This document shows positions 9,301-22,082 of a DNA stretch of 64,000 nt, in pieces. The DNA is taken from assembly GCA_013388755.1 (NCBI GenBank), contig JACAEQ010000012.1:1-64000 (forward strand), given 5' to 3'. Below the pieces are notes generated by a model. It made no database searches. It was not told where the DNA came from and saw nothing but the letters and a program-made list of their open reading frames with translations. This DNA is from Chloroflexota bacterium (GTDB lineage: Bacteria; Chloroflexota; Chloroflexia; Chloroflexales; Roseiflexaceae). Numbering within the stretch: the stretch's first letter is position 1; each line of letters opens with the position of its first letter. The position numbers and the translations under genes are program-made.

Positions 9301-10666
9301 GCCGCCCGGCACCGGCAAGAGTTATGTCGCCGCCTTCGCCTTGCTGGCGCGACTCCAGGGAGCGCTGGCGGCCAGCATGCCCTACCGGGTGCTGGTGAGT
9401 TGCAAAACGCACGCCGCCACCAATGTGCTGCTCGAGAAACTCGTGGACGTGCAGCGGTTGTTGCGCGAACGGCGTGCCATCGATCCGGTACTGGTCGATC
9501 AATATCTTGACCCGCGCCTCTTCGCTGTACCGCTGCTGCGGGTACGCCCAGACGATACCAGCGCACCTGAGGGCGTCGTGGTTCTGCCCAGAGGGGAGGA
9601 GCTTCAGCATATACTGGAGCACTCATACGTCATCGCCGGCGCGACGCCTGGCGGGATTCGCGGCTTGCTCAAGGATGCCGGCGACCTGTTCGGCCATACC
9701 TGGTGCGACTGCCTGGTGCTGGATGAGGCATCGCAGATGAATCTGCCCGAAGCCTGCATGGCCGGGTTGCCATTGCGCCCTGAAGGCCAGTTGATCGTCG
9801 TCGGCGATCATCGCCAGATGCCGCCGATTGTCGCCCATGGCTGGGCCGATGAGCGCCGGCGCACGTTCCAGGAATATCGCACCTACGAATCGCTCTTCGT
9901 CACGCTCCGCGATCGCCTGCCGCCGCCGCCGATCGTGCAGTTTGCCGAGAGCTTCCGGCTGCACACCACCATGGCAGATTTCCTGCGCAATGAGATTTAT
10001 GTCAACGACGGCATTGACTACCATTCGAAGCGAACCGGCGTCCTCAATGGTTGTGCTCACGACGATGCGTTCGTCGCGGCTGTGCTTGCGCCCGAATATC
10101 CACTGGTCGTCATCGTGCACGAGGAACAGCAAAGCCAGGTTATTAACCCGTTTGAGCAGGCGCTGGTCGAGCCGATCATCGCGGCGCTGGTGGATCCGGC
10201 GCAGTATGGGCTGAACCACACCGATGGCCTTGGCGTCGTCGTGCCACACCGGGCGCAGCGCGCCGCACTTCAGGAAGCCGTACCGGCGCTTGCACCACGC
10301 GATCCGATGACCGGTCTGATTCAGGGATCGGCCATTGACACGGTGGAACGGTTCCAGGGTGGCGAGCGGCGGGTGATTGTGGTGAGCGCAACCGAGAGCG
10401 ACCGCGACTATCTACGCGTGGCGGGTGATTTCCTGCTCGACCCGCGCCGGTTGAATGTGGCGCTCAGCCGGGCGAAGGAGAAAATGATCCTGGTGGCCGC
10501 ACGCTCCGTGTTTTCCGTCTTCAATGCCGACGAAGAGACGTTCGCCAATACGCAGATCTGGAAGAACCTGTTGCGCCGCGCCTGCACCACGCTCCTGTGG
10601 CAAGGCGAACGCGATGGCATCGGCGTCGAGGTGTGGGGCGCAATGACGACAACCATTGACCGTTGA
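6356..10666 (+). CDS. Dna2-like fusion: Fe-S RecB/Cas4-type nuclease plus SF1B helicase
   Basis: A 1,436-residue two-module protein. The N-terminal third is a TM0106/Cas4-like PD-(D/E)XK nuclease: GDVDI near residue 140, an acid-plus-lysine pair in DMKST near 160, and a QVAFYHEM helix. One Cys near residue 30 (QCARYL) and three near 281-291 (CDGC...C) are spaced as in the 4Fe-4S clusters of Cas4, AddB and Dna2. A middle region of about 500 residues is unassigned. The C-terminal part is an SF1B (Upf1/Dna2) helicase with Walker A GPPGTGKS (about 982), Walker B VLDEASQ (about 1121), GDHRQMPP (about 1149) and a C-terminal NVALSRAKEK motif (about 1370). Likely roles are DNA end processing, repair or anti-phage defence. 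It stands alone between an amidase and tRNA-Thr. Confidence 0.85.
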   Translation: MDTLPVIPIETITPRTIAPTDIAQYIRLDQCARYLRLRLHERRHGRDFLYGFGVAPQAIPPILTKSGARFEEQIEQQVAAFASGQVVNCKTAAVDDEQFQGPDNNAIVVALARDLLPGATLFLFQPRLRVTIGDWQLRGDVDILRLQRDAGGALHVLIADMKSTIAAKVEHRLQVAFYHEMLATLFATEGLACADMRIAILYRGLSDGALYHSPLDEQRRQEQQALARELFGVTDALLELTPTPEHYCAEVHDLVTGPRSVAAQIAAQAFADVPYHLTYKCDGCLYNEFCMKWSASTDDLSLLPHLTDYEKNALRAAGITTMARLATLKEFCAPDTNDLVATPGNEALVRRLAAMPRIGARLDELIHRARRYRRWLGDDMRALAFVPGKGYGSLPYCDAYHNPNLVRVYIDAQHDYLHDRIYMLGALVVACENGVEAPERRRSIIRITDGPPAEAAREQELFVGWISATLRAIAGVAAPDANGDPRAPVHLIFYNRFEQRLLLDGLSRHAGAIAAATPLYDFITQIAAYDSPLVTFLDHEIRELKNYPMVCQSLQAVARALQFDWNTPEPYASIFRTRMFDDRGRLNEDMEGPAAWYTSRSRFNSQIPLEYAYAAWGELPPPPRGHDDFAVYRAATVDLLRGFHARRLEAMEHIARDFDGNRVTEKTTFDLASIPTFNGKARSFADALAEFLALERHTVLGAWKTARLAAPERRVLAGETLIVRYEEADQAPELVALLHENERRRLLREQYVAELQVTRPDASAKNLPRIKQAETKPLPVTLPYRLRIDLTGVDCNLSEALLLTTLRPGDRLVIAPRWTEDSRLPPEQRTPLTPTAKQLLYGMRATLLSIDAPAGMVLVELNASGGQAKTPGYVFPTMSAANRPLVAGARYTLDSDPNDWQGAHLADIVAALQQGKPNTVYARLAHPERECATWPAAAIAGQQRFMAGLDALGAAGLLHPFDTHQRAAIAEHGAAPTLLVQGPPGTGKSYVAAFALLARLQGALAASMPYRVLVSCKTHAATNVLLEKLVDVQRLLRERRAIDPVLVDQYLDPRLFAVPLLRVRPDDTSAPEGVVVLPRGEELQHILEHSYVIAGATPGGIRGLLKDAGDLFGHTWCDCLVLDEASQMNLPEACMAGLPLRPEGQLIVVGDHRQMPPIVAHGWADERRRTFQEYRTYESLFVTLRDRLPPPPIVQFAESFRLHTTMADFLRNEIYVNDGIDYHSKRTGVLNGCAHDDAFVAAVLAPEYPLVVIVHEEQQSQVINPFEQALVEPIIAALVDPAQYGLNHTDGLGVVVPHRAQRAALQEAVPALAPRDPMTGLIQGSAIDTVERFQGGERRVIVVSATESDRDYLRVAGDFLLDPRRLNVALSRAKEKMILVAARSVFSVFNADEETFANTQIWKNLLRRACTTLLWQGERDGIGVEVWGAMTTTIDR

Positions 10667-10830
10667 ACGCTGCTGCGACACATACACTGGAGGATATGAT
10701 GGCAGGGGCGCAGCCATCGCTGACGCCAGTGGCGGTTCCCGAGCAGACCCTGCGGATGTGGGCCTGATAGAGGCGATACGTCTGGCGCAACCGTTCCGCA
10801 TCCAGGAGCAGCGTGAGCAGGTGCGTCTGG

Positions 10831-10903
10831 AGCCGGTGGTCGGATTCGAACCGACGACCTACTGTTTACAAGACAGTTGCTCTGCCAGCTGAGCTACACC
10901 GGC
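10831..10903 (-). tRNA. tRNA-Thr(UGU)
   Basis: Complete cloverleaf on the minus strand: acceptor GCCGGTG / CACCGGC, D-stem GCTC/GAGC, anticodon stem ACTGT/ACAGT with loop CTTGTAA (anticodon TGT) and a TTCGAAT T-loop. It is 73 nt with discriminator T and no encoded CCA. It lies between the Dna2-like gene and glnA. Confidence 0.95.
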
Positions 10904-10911
10904 CTGCGCTC

Positions 10912-10941
10912 ATTGTAGCACGCGAGCGCCGCGCGCGTCAA
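10912..10941 (-). promoter_or_regulatory. promoter of tRNA-Thr
   Basis: On the minus strand, TTGACG (10941-10936), an 18-bp spacer and TACAAT (10917-10912) lie immediately before the tRNA 5' end at 10903. Each box matches consensus at 5 of 6 bases. Confidence 0.75.
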
Positions 10942-11238
10942 TCAGACGGACTCTCCTTCGGCGTTCATCTGAATGTTATCAACGACCTCACTCCCGGCCT
11001 GACGGCATGATGAGAAAACGTCGTTGACAGACCAGTTAGTTATTCCATCCAAATCATTTACTACCATCTTCGTACCGAATTGCCCTACCTGGAACCGGGT
11101 TTTTACCATACGATAACAGAACATTGAACACTCGTAGCACGTGCCATGCAACGATGCAGCGTGGGCGACCAGGTTCGTCGCCCGCGTTTGTGTGTTGTAT
11201 GCGACATGGCGCACTGCAACCCGTGGAGGTTGGCTCGT

Positions 11239-12663
11239 ATGGCGATGACCCCAAAAGATGTGATTGCGCTGATCAAGGAAAAGGGCATCCAGATGGTGGA
11301 TGTTCGCTTTACCGACATGCCCGGCACCTGGCAGCACTTCTCGGTACCGGCAAGCATGTTCAGCGAGGATGATTTCGAGCACGGCCTGGGTTTCGACGGT
11401 TCATCGATTCGCGGTTTTCAAGCAATCAATGAGAGCGACATGCTGGTCTTCCCGGATCCGGAGACCGCGTTCATCGATCCCATGCTCAAGGTTCCAACCC
11501 TGGCGTTGATCTGCGATATAAAGGACCCACTGACCGGTGAGAATTACAGTCGCGATCCGCGCTACATTGCCAGGAAGGCTGAGGACTACCTGAAAACCAC
11601 CGGCATTGCCGATACCGCCTATTTCGGCCCTGAAGCGGAGTTTTTCCTGTTCAGCGACGTCCGTTTCGATCAGACAAGCCACGCAGGCTACTATTTCCTT
11701 GATAGCGACGAAGGTATCTGGAACAGCGGCGCTGATCGCGGCGGCGGCAACCTGGCCTACCGGCCACGCTACAAGGAAGGGTACTTCCCCGTTCCGCCGC
11801 TTGACTCGCTGCAGGACGTGCGATCCCAGATGACCCTGAACATGATGGCCTGCGGCATTGCCGTTGAGGTCCATCACCACGAGGTTGCAACCGCCGGGCA
11901 ATGCGAGATTGATATGCGGTTCGACTCGCTTGTGCGCATGGCCGACAGCCTGATCAAGTACAAGTATATCGTCAAGAATACGGCCAGAGAATATGGCCTG
12001 GCAGCAACGTTTATGCCCAAGCCGCTGTTCGGCGACAATGGTAGCGGTATGCACTGCCACCAGAGCCTCTGGAAAGATGGCCAGCCACTGTTCTATGATG
12101 CCAATGGCTATGCGTTGCTTTCCGATATCGCTCGCTGGTACATTGGCGGCATCCTGACGCACGCCCCGGCGTTGCTGGCGATCTGCGCGCCAACAACAAA
12201 TTCCTACCGCCGCCTGGTGCCCGGGTTCGAAGCGCCAATCAACCTGGTTTACTCGCAGCGCAACCGCTCGGCTGCCGTGCGTATTCCTACGTATTCCAGT
12301 TCGCCGAAAGCGCGCCGCATTGAGTTCCGCGCACCTGACCCGACCTGCAACCCGTATATGGCCTTCGCGGCGATGCTGATGGCCGGCATTGACGGCATCA
12401 AGAACAAGATGGAGCCGCCACCGCCGCTCGATGTCGATATCTACGAACTGTCGGCTGAGGAAAAGGCGCATATCCGTGGCACCCCCGGTTCGCTCGCCGA
12501 ATCGCTCGACGCGCTGGAGCAGGATCACGCGTTCTTGCTCGAAGGCGGGGTCTTTACGCCGGATGTGATTGAAACGTATCTGGACTACAAGCGCTCGCGC
12601 GAACTCATCCAGGTCGCCATCCGGCCGCATCCCTACGAGTTCTTTATGTACTTTGACGCCTGA
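11239..12663 (+). CDS. glnA: glutamine synthetase type I
   Basis: A 474-residue GS-I that makes glutamine from glutamate, ammonium and ATP as a cytoplasmic dodecamer. The N-terminal beta-grasp contains [14 protein letters not shown] and the conserved [10 protein letters not shown] (about 53-62). The catalytic domain holds the EAEFFLF metal ligands, the HHHEV segment, [11 protein letters not shown] and the [12 protein letters not shown] site. The C-terminal IYELSAEE places a Tyr where adenylylated enzymes have the NLYDLP tyrosine, so adenylylation is possible but unproven. GGAGG at 11225-11229 precedes ATG 11239; ATG 11245 is an alternative. It is followed by amt and gltB on the same strand, a nitrogen-assimilation block of separate transcription units. 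Confidence 0.97.
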   Translation: MAMTPKDVIALIKEKGIQMVDVRFTDMPGTWQHFSVPASMFSEDDFEHGLGFDGSSIRGFQAINESDMLVFPDPETAFIDPMLKVPTLALICDIKDPLTGENYSRDPRYIARKAEDYLKTTGIADTAYFGPEAEFFLFSDVRFDQTSHAGYYFLDSDEGIWNSGADRGGGNLAYRPRYKEGYFPVPPLDSLQDVRSQMTLNMMACGIAVEVHHHEVATAGQCEIDMRFDSLVRMADSLIKYKYIVKNTAREYGLAATFMPKPLFGDNGSGMHCHQSLWKDGQPLFYDANGYALLSDIARWYIGGILTHAPALLAICAPTTNSYRRLVPGFEAPINLVYSQRNRSAAVRIPTYSSSPKARRIEFRAPDPTCNPYMAFAAMLMAGIDGIKNKMEPPPPLDVDIYELSAEEKAHIRGTPGSLAESLDALEQDHAFLLEGGVFTPDVIETYLDYKRSRELIQVAIRPHPYEFFMYFDA

Positions 12664-12856
12664 CATCCATCCGGCTCGCGAGCCCCCGTGCCGCTCGCGA
12701 GCCGCCCTTCCACGGGGATAGCGCGCTGCCACAGGCAAAGGCGAAACCAGATATGCGCCACCACGCATGGCCTGTAAATCGGTCATATCATCTAATGTAC
12801 CCCTGGTTCGGCACGGCAGATATTGCTCAGCCGGGTGCCTGACCCTGGTATGTGGT

Positions 12857-12885
12857 TTGATCGCATGTACCAGGTTGTATAAAAT
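12857..12885 (+). promoter_or_regulatory. candidate promoter for amt
   Basis: TTGATC (12857-12862), 17 bp, then TAAAAT (12880-12885; an overlapping TATAAA lies 2 bp upstream). It is the best promoter-like pair in the 436-bp gap 12664-13099 between glnA and amt, which otherwise holds no gene I can support. Confidence 0.4.
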
Positions 12886-13099
12886 ATCTAAAACTAAACC
12901 GGATATTTCATACGAACTGGCCGTAGTCACGCCATCGCTTCTATCGTACTCTTCAGCATACCGATACCACACGCTCTTAACCTGATGCAATGAAGCGATA
13001 CCCTGCGTCCACGCGCGCCGCGGGTTATCTTTGTGATCTTCGGGGAGAGGCGTCAGGCGTACATGACCGCCACAACAAACGAATGGAGAAAGGGACACA

Positions 13100-14536
13100 A
13101 TGGTCAAGCGACGAATGAAACTGATGCTCGGAGTCGGGGCGCTCGCCGGTTTGCTGATCGGAACGACCGGCACATCCTTCGCCCAGGAGATCGATCCGGC
13201 GATTGCCGAGATGGGCGTCGTTACCGACACCATGTGGCTGCTGCTTACGGCGTTCCTCGTTTTCTTCATGCAGGCCGGTTTCGCACTCATCGAGGCCGGG
13301 TCCACCCGCTCGAAGAACATGATCAACATCATGTTCAAGAATCTGATTGACTTCTGTATTGCGGCCCTGGTCTTCTGGATGATCGGCTGGGGTTTTGCCT
13401 ACGGCGCATCGGCAGGCGGCTTCATCGGCACTGACCAGTTCTTCATCGGCGATATGCGTGAGGCGGGCAGTGTGCCAACCCTTGCGAGCTGGCTGTTCCA
13501 GGTGGTGTTTGCCGGGACGGCCGCGACCATCGTCTCCGGCGCGATGGCGGAGCGCACGAGATTCAGCGCCTATCTGATCTATAGTGTCGTCATATCGTTG
13601 ATCATCTATCCGGTGGTGGTTCACTGGGTCTGGAGCGGCGCCGGCTGGCTCAACGATTATGATCCGGCCACAACGGGCGATTTCGGCTTCACTGACTTTG
13701 CCGGCTCGACGATTGTTCACAGCGTCGGCGGCTGGGCCGCGCTGATCGGTGCCTGGCTCCTTGGCCCGCGTATGGGCAGGTTTGGCCCGGACGGCAAACC
13801 TCGTGAGATTCCTGGCCACAGCGCAGCCCTTGCTACCCTCGGCGTGTTCACTCTCTGGCTTGGCTGGTATGGCTTTAACCCCGGCAGCCAGCTGGCCTTC
13901 AAATCACAGGGCGATGCCGATGCGATCGCGCTCGTGGCGGTAACCACGACACTGGCTGCGGCCGCTGGCGCGGTGAGTGCCATGATCGCCAGCTGGATCA
14001 AGACCGGCAAGCCTGAACTCGGCGTCACCCTCAATGGCGTCCTCGCTGGCCTGGTGGCAATTACAGCTGGCTGCGCCTACATGCGCCCGATCGACGCGGT
14101 GATTGTCGGCCTGGTCGCCGGCCCGCTCTACCTGATTTCTACCGGCTGGATGGAGTCGTTGAAGATTGACGACCCGGTCGGCGCGGTGCCGGTGCACCTG
14201 GTCAATGGCGTGTGGGGCACGCTCGCGGTCGGCCTGTTTGCAACCATTCCCGGTAACACGGGAACCGTTGGTCTGTTCGCCGGCGGCGGTGCACAATTGT
14301 TGATTGCCCAGATCGTCGGTGTGCTGGCGATTGGCGCCTGGTGTGCCGTTACAAGCTTCATCCTCTTCTTCTCCATCAAGCGAACGATTGGCCTGCGCGT
14401 CAGCGCCGAAGAAGAGGAACTCGGCCTCGATATCGGCGAGCACGGCGCAGTGGCCTACCCGGACATCCACAAGATGCCTGAGCCCGAGATGATCCGCGCC
14501 GCTACCGGCAAACCGGTTACTGGAACTGCCAAATAA
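13100..14536 (+). CDS. amt: ammonium transporter
   Basis: A 478-residue Amt/Mep/Rh channel protein that conducts ammonium across the cytoplasmic membrane. It begins with a cleavable signal peptide ending near SFAQ (residue 27), as in many Amt proteins. Then come about eleven transmembrane segments, including AFLVFFMQAGFALIEAG, the VVVHWVWSGAGWL region and DFAGSTIVHSVGGW with the conserved pore histidine (VHSVGG). A second pore histidine lies in PVHLVNGVWG. AGAAAGGGACACA before ATG 13100 supplies the ribosome site. Unlike most amtB genes it has no glnK/PII gene beside it. The cytoplasmic tail ends with PEMIRAATGK. Confidence 0.95.
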   Translation: MVKRRMKLMLGVGALAGLLIGTTGTSFAQEIDPAIAEMGVVTDTMWLLLTAFLVFFMQAGFALIEAGSTRSKNMINIMFKNLIDFCIAALVFWMIGWGFAYGASAGGFIGTDQFFIGDMREAGSVPTLASWLFQVVFAGTAATIVSGAMAERTRFSAYLIYSVVISLIIYPVVVHWVWSGAGWLNDYDPATTGDFGFTDFAGSTIVHSVGGWAALIGAWLLGPRMGRFGPDGKPREIPGHSAALATLGVFTLWLGWYGFNPGSQLAFKSQGDADAIALVAVTTTLAAAAGAVSAMIASWIKTGKPELGVTLNGVLAGLVAITAGCAYMRPIDAVIVGLVAGPLYLISTGWMESLKIDDPVGAVPVHLVNGVWGTLAVGLFATIPGNTGTVGLFAGGGAQLLIAQIVGVLAIGAWCAVTSFILFFSIKRTIGLRVSAEEEELGLDIGEHGAVAYPDIHKMPEPEMIRAATGKPVTGTAK

Positions 14537-14566
14537 TGGGATTGTCCATCCGGCGAATTATACGAC

Positions 14567-14591
14567 GGGGGTGGATCGATGATCCGCCCCC
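14567..14591 (+). terminator. hairpin after amt
   Basis: Eleven-base-pair stem (GGGGG-T-GGATC against GATCC-G-CCCCC, one G-U pair) with a 3-base loop, 31 bases after the amt stop. It is followed by TATGGTTATAT rather than a clean T-run. Confidence 0.55.
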
Positions 14592-14624
14592 TATGGTTAT
14601 ATCGTACAAATCTTGCATAACAGC

Positions 14625-14653
14625 TTGACAAAGTGCGTCTGTACCTTTATAGT
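14625..14653 (+). promoter_or_regulatory. near-consensus promoter of gltB
   Basis: TTGACA (14625-14630), a 17-bp spacer and TATAGT (14648-14653). Transcription should start near 14660, leaving a leader of about 277 nt before gltB that begins with a terminator-like hairpin. Confidence 0.8.
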
Positions 14654-14687
14654 ACCCTTTAACCTGATTTTGCGGATTGCAGTGACG

Positions 14688-14734
14688 CCCGCGGCCTGCT
14701 CGTAGTGATGCGAGCAAGTGCTGTGGGTCTTTTT
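14688..14734 (+). terminator. terminator-like hairpin in the gltB leader (attenuator candidate)
   Basis: A two-part stem-loop: CCCGCGGC pairs with GCTGTGGG (two G-U pairs) and inside it TGCTCG pairs with CGAGCA, followed at once by TCTTTTTG. It begins about 28 nt after the predicted start site and well before gltB, so it fits an attenuator or a short terminated RNA. A 70-codon frame starting at ATG 14708 within the hairpin loop runs to 14920 but has no Shine-Dalgarno. No known riboswitch or T-box consensus was recognised. Confidence 0.55.
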
Positions 14735-14936
14735 GTGTCGGACGCAGCGGCCCCGCGAGCGTTCTCCCTTCTGCCGGCGTGGTCCATCATGATGAGACGC
14801 GCCGCTCGCTGTACCTTCCGCAGGTCCGGGTTATCCCAGTGTATGCCGGTCCCCAACGATAGCAGCGCCGCTCCCCCGGGTATCGTGGAGCGCATGGTTT
14901 GTGTTCGCCGTGGCTGGTAGCGAGGTAGCAGACGAC

Positions 14937-19631
<4,695 letters not shown>

Positions 19632-19690
19632 GGTGCAAGCTGGAAGTAGTTAGCACGCTGAAGGGTCGTTGTTGCGCCATCACGCGCTGC

Positions 19691-19718
19691 GTTCAGACGG
19701 GCTCAGGCCCGTCTGAAC
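19691..19718. terminator. bidirectional hairpin between gltB and hom
   Basis: Perfect 12-bp stem (GTTCAGACGGGC and complement) with loop TCAG between two convergent genes; no T-run on either side. Confidence 0.6.
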
Positions 19719-19834
19719 CTCCTGGCGAACGTTCACCGCTGTATGCCGGCCAGGGCGCCGCCAGCGTGAAGGCGCGTCTATGGGCGTGCTCGCACCATTC
19801 GCCACATGTCGGAACGTTCTAAACATGCCCATGT

Positions 19835-20866
19835 TCATGACCCCTTGCGGTGCAACGCCAGCAGATCGGCAACAATCGCATACCCGGTGGCAAGGCTCCC
19901 CGCGCCCGGCCCGATCAGCGTCACATCGCCAAGTAGGTCGGTCGTGATGGTCAGCGCATTGGTTGCGCCACTCACACCGGCAAGTGGGTGATCAAGCGCC
20001 AGGCGCATGGGACGCACCGCGGCGCGAACCGTGCGCCCATCGCGCCACACCCGCGCAATAAGCTTCCACCGCTCGCTGGCGGCAGCGGCGGCCGCAACCA
20101 TATCGCGCGTGACACCGGTGATCCCTTCGCGCTCCACCTCCGCCGGCACGAGAGCAGCATCCATCAGGACATTCGCAAGAATCGCCGCCTTGCCGGCTGC
20201 ATCATGCCCTTCCACATCTCCTGCCGGATCAGTCTCGGCATATCCCAACCGCTGCGCTTCTGCCAGCGCATCGCCGTAATCCATGCCTCGTTCCATCCGG
20301 GTCAGGATGTAGTTCGTCGTCCCATTCACAATACCGCGCACTTCCTGAATCTCACAACCTGCGAGGTCACTCCATCCCAGGCGCAACGCCGGTGTACCGG
20401 ACATCACCGTCGCCTCGAAGCCAAGCGTCACACCCTGTTCACCCGCCAGTCGCCGCAATTCGGCCAGATGCAACGCAACCGGCCCTTTATTTGCAGTAAT
20501 CACATGCATCCCACGCGCAATCGCCGCCCGCAAATGGCTCATGGCAGGCTCGCCCGTCGTCATATCGGTGGGCGATGCCTCGACCAGCACATCCGCAGCG
20601 ACTGATCCGATCATCTCGGTAGCGCTCCAGCGGCATGCACCCGGGAGGCCAGCTGTGTCGCCTGAAGCGGCGGCGCGCAGCACACTGGCGGCATCGAGTC
20701 CTGCTGCATCGTATGCGCCCCACCGGCGCGTACAGATTGCGACAATGCGTACATCGGCGCCATACCGCTCAACCAGGCGGCGATGATGGTGTGCCAGAAT
20801 CTCGGCAACGCCACGACCTACCGCGCCGAACCCGACAAGTGCCAGACGATAGATAGACGACTGCAT
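19835..20866 (-). CDS. hom: homoserine dehydrogenase
   Basis: A 343-residue NAD(P)-dependent enzyme converting aspartate semialdehyde to homoserine for threonine and methionine synthesis. The Rossmann motif GFGAVGRGVAE is at the N-terminus. VITANKGPVA and the catalytic-domain signature GIVNGTTNYIL...AQRLGYAETDPAGDVEGHDAAGK are intact. It lacks the C-terminal ACT domain of the approximately 430-residue enzymes, so threonine feedback through ACT is not expected. AGAGGG six bases before ATG 20866 decides the start over an ATG five codons upstream. It is divergent from a GNAT gene. Its product feeds the metX-metY pair at 32.8-35.3 kb. Confidence 0.93.
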   Translation of the reverse strand: MQSSIYRLALVGFGAVGRGVAEILAHHHRRLVERYGADVRIVAICTRRWGAYDAAGLDAASVLRAAASGDTAGLPGACRWSATEMIGSVAADVLVEASPTDMTTGEPAMSHLRAAIARGMHVITANKGPVALHLAELRRLAGEQGVTLGFEATVMSGTPALRLGWSDLAGCEIQEVRGIVNGTTNYILTRMERGMDYGDALAEAQRLGYAETDPAGDVEGHDAAGKAAILANVLMDAALVPAEVEREGITGVTRDMVAAAAAASERWKLIARVWRDGRTVRAAVRPMRLALDHPLAGVSGATNALTITTDLLGDVTLIGPGAGSLATGYAIVADLLALHRKGS

Positions 20867-20937
20867 GATGACCCTCTGCATACTCTGACCGTACGATAGA
20901 CCGCAGTCACCAGGAACACACAGCTATCCCCTGATGC

Positions 20938-20954
20938 ATGATAAGGTGTATCAT
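20938..20954. promoter_or_regulatory. short inverted repeat between divergent genes
   Basis: ATGATA-AGGTG-TATCAT, 6-bp arms, lies between hom and the GNAT gene and could be an operator. No protein partner can be named. Confidence 0.3.
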
Positions 20955-21056
20955 ACCATTGACCGCGCCCAATCATCGAGGATCGATCGATTGGTGCCAT
21001 ACCAGGAGCAGTACTCGGCAGCGATCTCCCGCCAGATACTGCCGGAGGAGCAGATA

Positions 21057-21680
21057 ATGACACGAACCGACTCACGCCGCTTTGTTCGCGGCCATGGAAC
21101 CGTTACGGTCACGACGCGCAAAGGTCGCAAGGTGCGGGTGCGCCATATTCGACCGACGGACGCGCCGCTCTTGATTGACATGTTTCACCGCCTCTCGCCC
21201 GAGACGCGGCGCTTCCGCTTTTTCACCTCGATCCCCGATCTGCCCGAAGACATTCTGTGGCGCGAAGTGCGCCGCTACACCGAGTTCAATGAGCGGCGCC
21301 AGGCCGCGCTGATCGCCGTGGTGCGCGAAGATAGGCAGGATCGCGCGGTCGGCGTGGTGCGCCTCGTGGTTGAGAAGGCCGACCCTGATATTGCTGAAGT
21401 GGCAATTGTTCTGCGCGACGACTACCAGCGGGAAGGGCTGGGAACAGCCATGTTCGACCTGCTGATTCAGCTCGCGCTGGTGCGCGGTATCAAGCGATTA
21501 CGCGCCGTGTCGCTCGCCGAGAATGAAGGGGTCCAGCGCCTCATCCAGCACGCTGGCTTCCGTGTCGCCAGCCAGACATCACATGGCGAGACGACGCAGA
21601 TCATGTACCTTGAGGAACAAGACGGGGAACAGCATGGCCCCGGCAGTACCGCGGCCTGCGAGAGCCTCACGAGTGGCTGA
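21057..21680 (+). CDS. GNAT family N-acetyltransferase
   Basis: A 207-residue acetyltransferase. The GNAT fold runs from about residue 25 (VRVRHIRPTDAPLL) to 185, with the acetyl-CoA loop in RDDYQREGLGTAMFDLL (about 120-137) and the C-terminal LAENEGVQRLIQHAGF motif. The MFHRLSPETRRFRFF segment is characteristic of the acetyltransferase domain of Pat/PatZ-type protein lysine acetyltransferases and related stand-alone proteins, which may point to protein acetylation. GGAGGAG six bases before ATG 21057 sets the start. It lies divergent from hom. Confidence 0.85.
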   Translation: MTRTDSRRFVRGHGTVTVTTRKGRKVRVRHIRPTDAPLLIDMFHRLSPETRRFRFFTSIPDLPEDILWREVRRYTEFNERRQAALIAVVREDRQDRAVGVVRLVVEKADPDIAEVAIVLRDDYQREGLGTAMFDLLIQLALVRGIKRLRAVSLAENEGVQRLIQHAGFRVASQTSHGETTQIMYLEEQDGEQHGPGSTAACESLTSG

Positions 21681-22082
21681 ACATCTGTCAGGTATTTCGC
21701 CAGCCGATCAGGGTAAGACGCTGAGCGAAGTATGACCGGCAGGGAACAATGTACTGAACAATGACCGGGCCGACTGGCGAACCTGACTGCCTGTGTGGGC
21801 CATCGCTGCAACGTCGGGGATGATCTGGCCCGTGCCGCAGCCTGACTCTACCATGCTGCCCCCCCCCCACAATCGCCCGCGAGTCGCAGCCAGACTTCGA
21901 CAGATGTACCAGCCGCGACAAAGGTAAAAGTACTATTAACGGCAGGCAATTGCGACAGAATCGCTACACATCCGCAACCATTTCATGCGTTGATCCGTGC
22001 GCTGTCGCAAGCTATAGTAAACCTGCCTCTCCGGCGCGTGTGCGCTGCCGTAAAGAGCCCGCATGATAGGGAGCATGCCAGC
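21681..22082. other. 402-base gap with C-tract and promoter, no gene
   Basis: This intergenic stretch holds a run of ten C residues at 21859-21868 and, near its end, the promoter for the STAS gene. No frame on either strand has both a ribosome site and recognisable content. Confidence 0.5.
21990..22018 (+). promoter_or_regulatory. promoter of the STAS-domain gene
   Basis: TTGATC (21990-21995), 17-bp spacer, TATAGT (22013-22018), about 65 bp before the start codon. Confidence 0.65.

Noticed and set aside
10696-10770. 23-codon ORF with GGAGG before tRNA-Thr
   Set aside because: Shine-Dalgarno spacing is too short for the first ATG, the product is very short, and the frame runs toward a tRNA gene on the other strand.
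11401-13338. 645-codon open frame on the minus strand across glnA and its downstream gap
   Set aside because: It is antisense to a clearly conserved glutamine synthetase; high GC keeps the complementary frame open. The translation has no family features or ribosome site.
14708-14920. 70-codon ORF in the gltB leader
   Set aside because: No ribosome site; its ATG lies in the terminator hairpin and its composition matches non-coding GC-rich text. Kept only as a remark on the attenuator.
21859-21868. Run of ten C residues as a phase-variation tract
   Set aside because: It lies in an intergenic gap, away from any start codon or promoter box, so a switching role is not supported.
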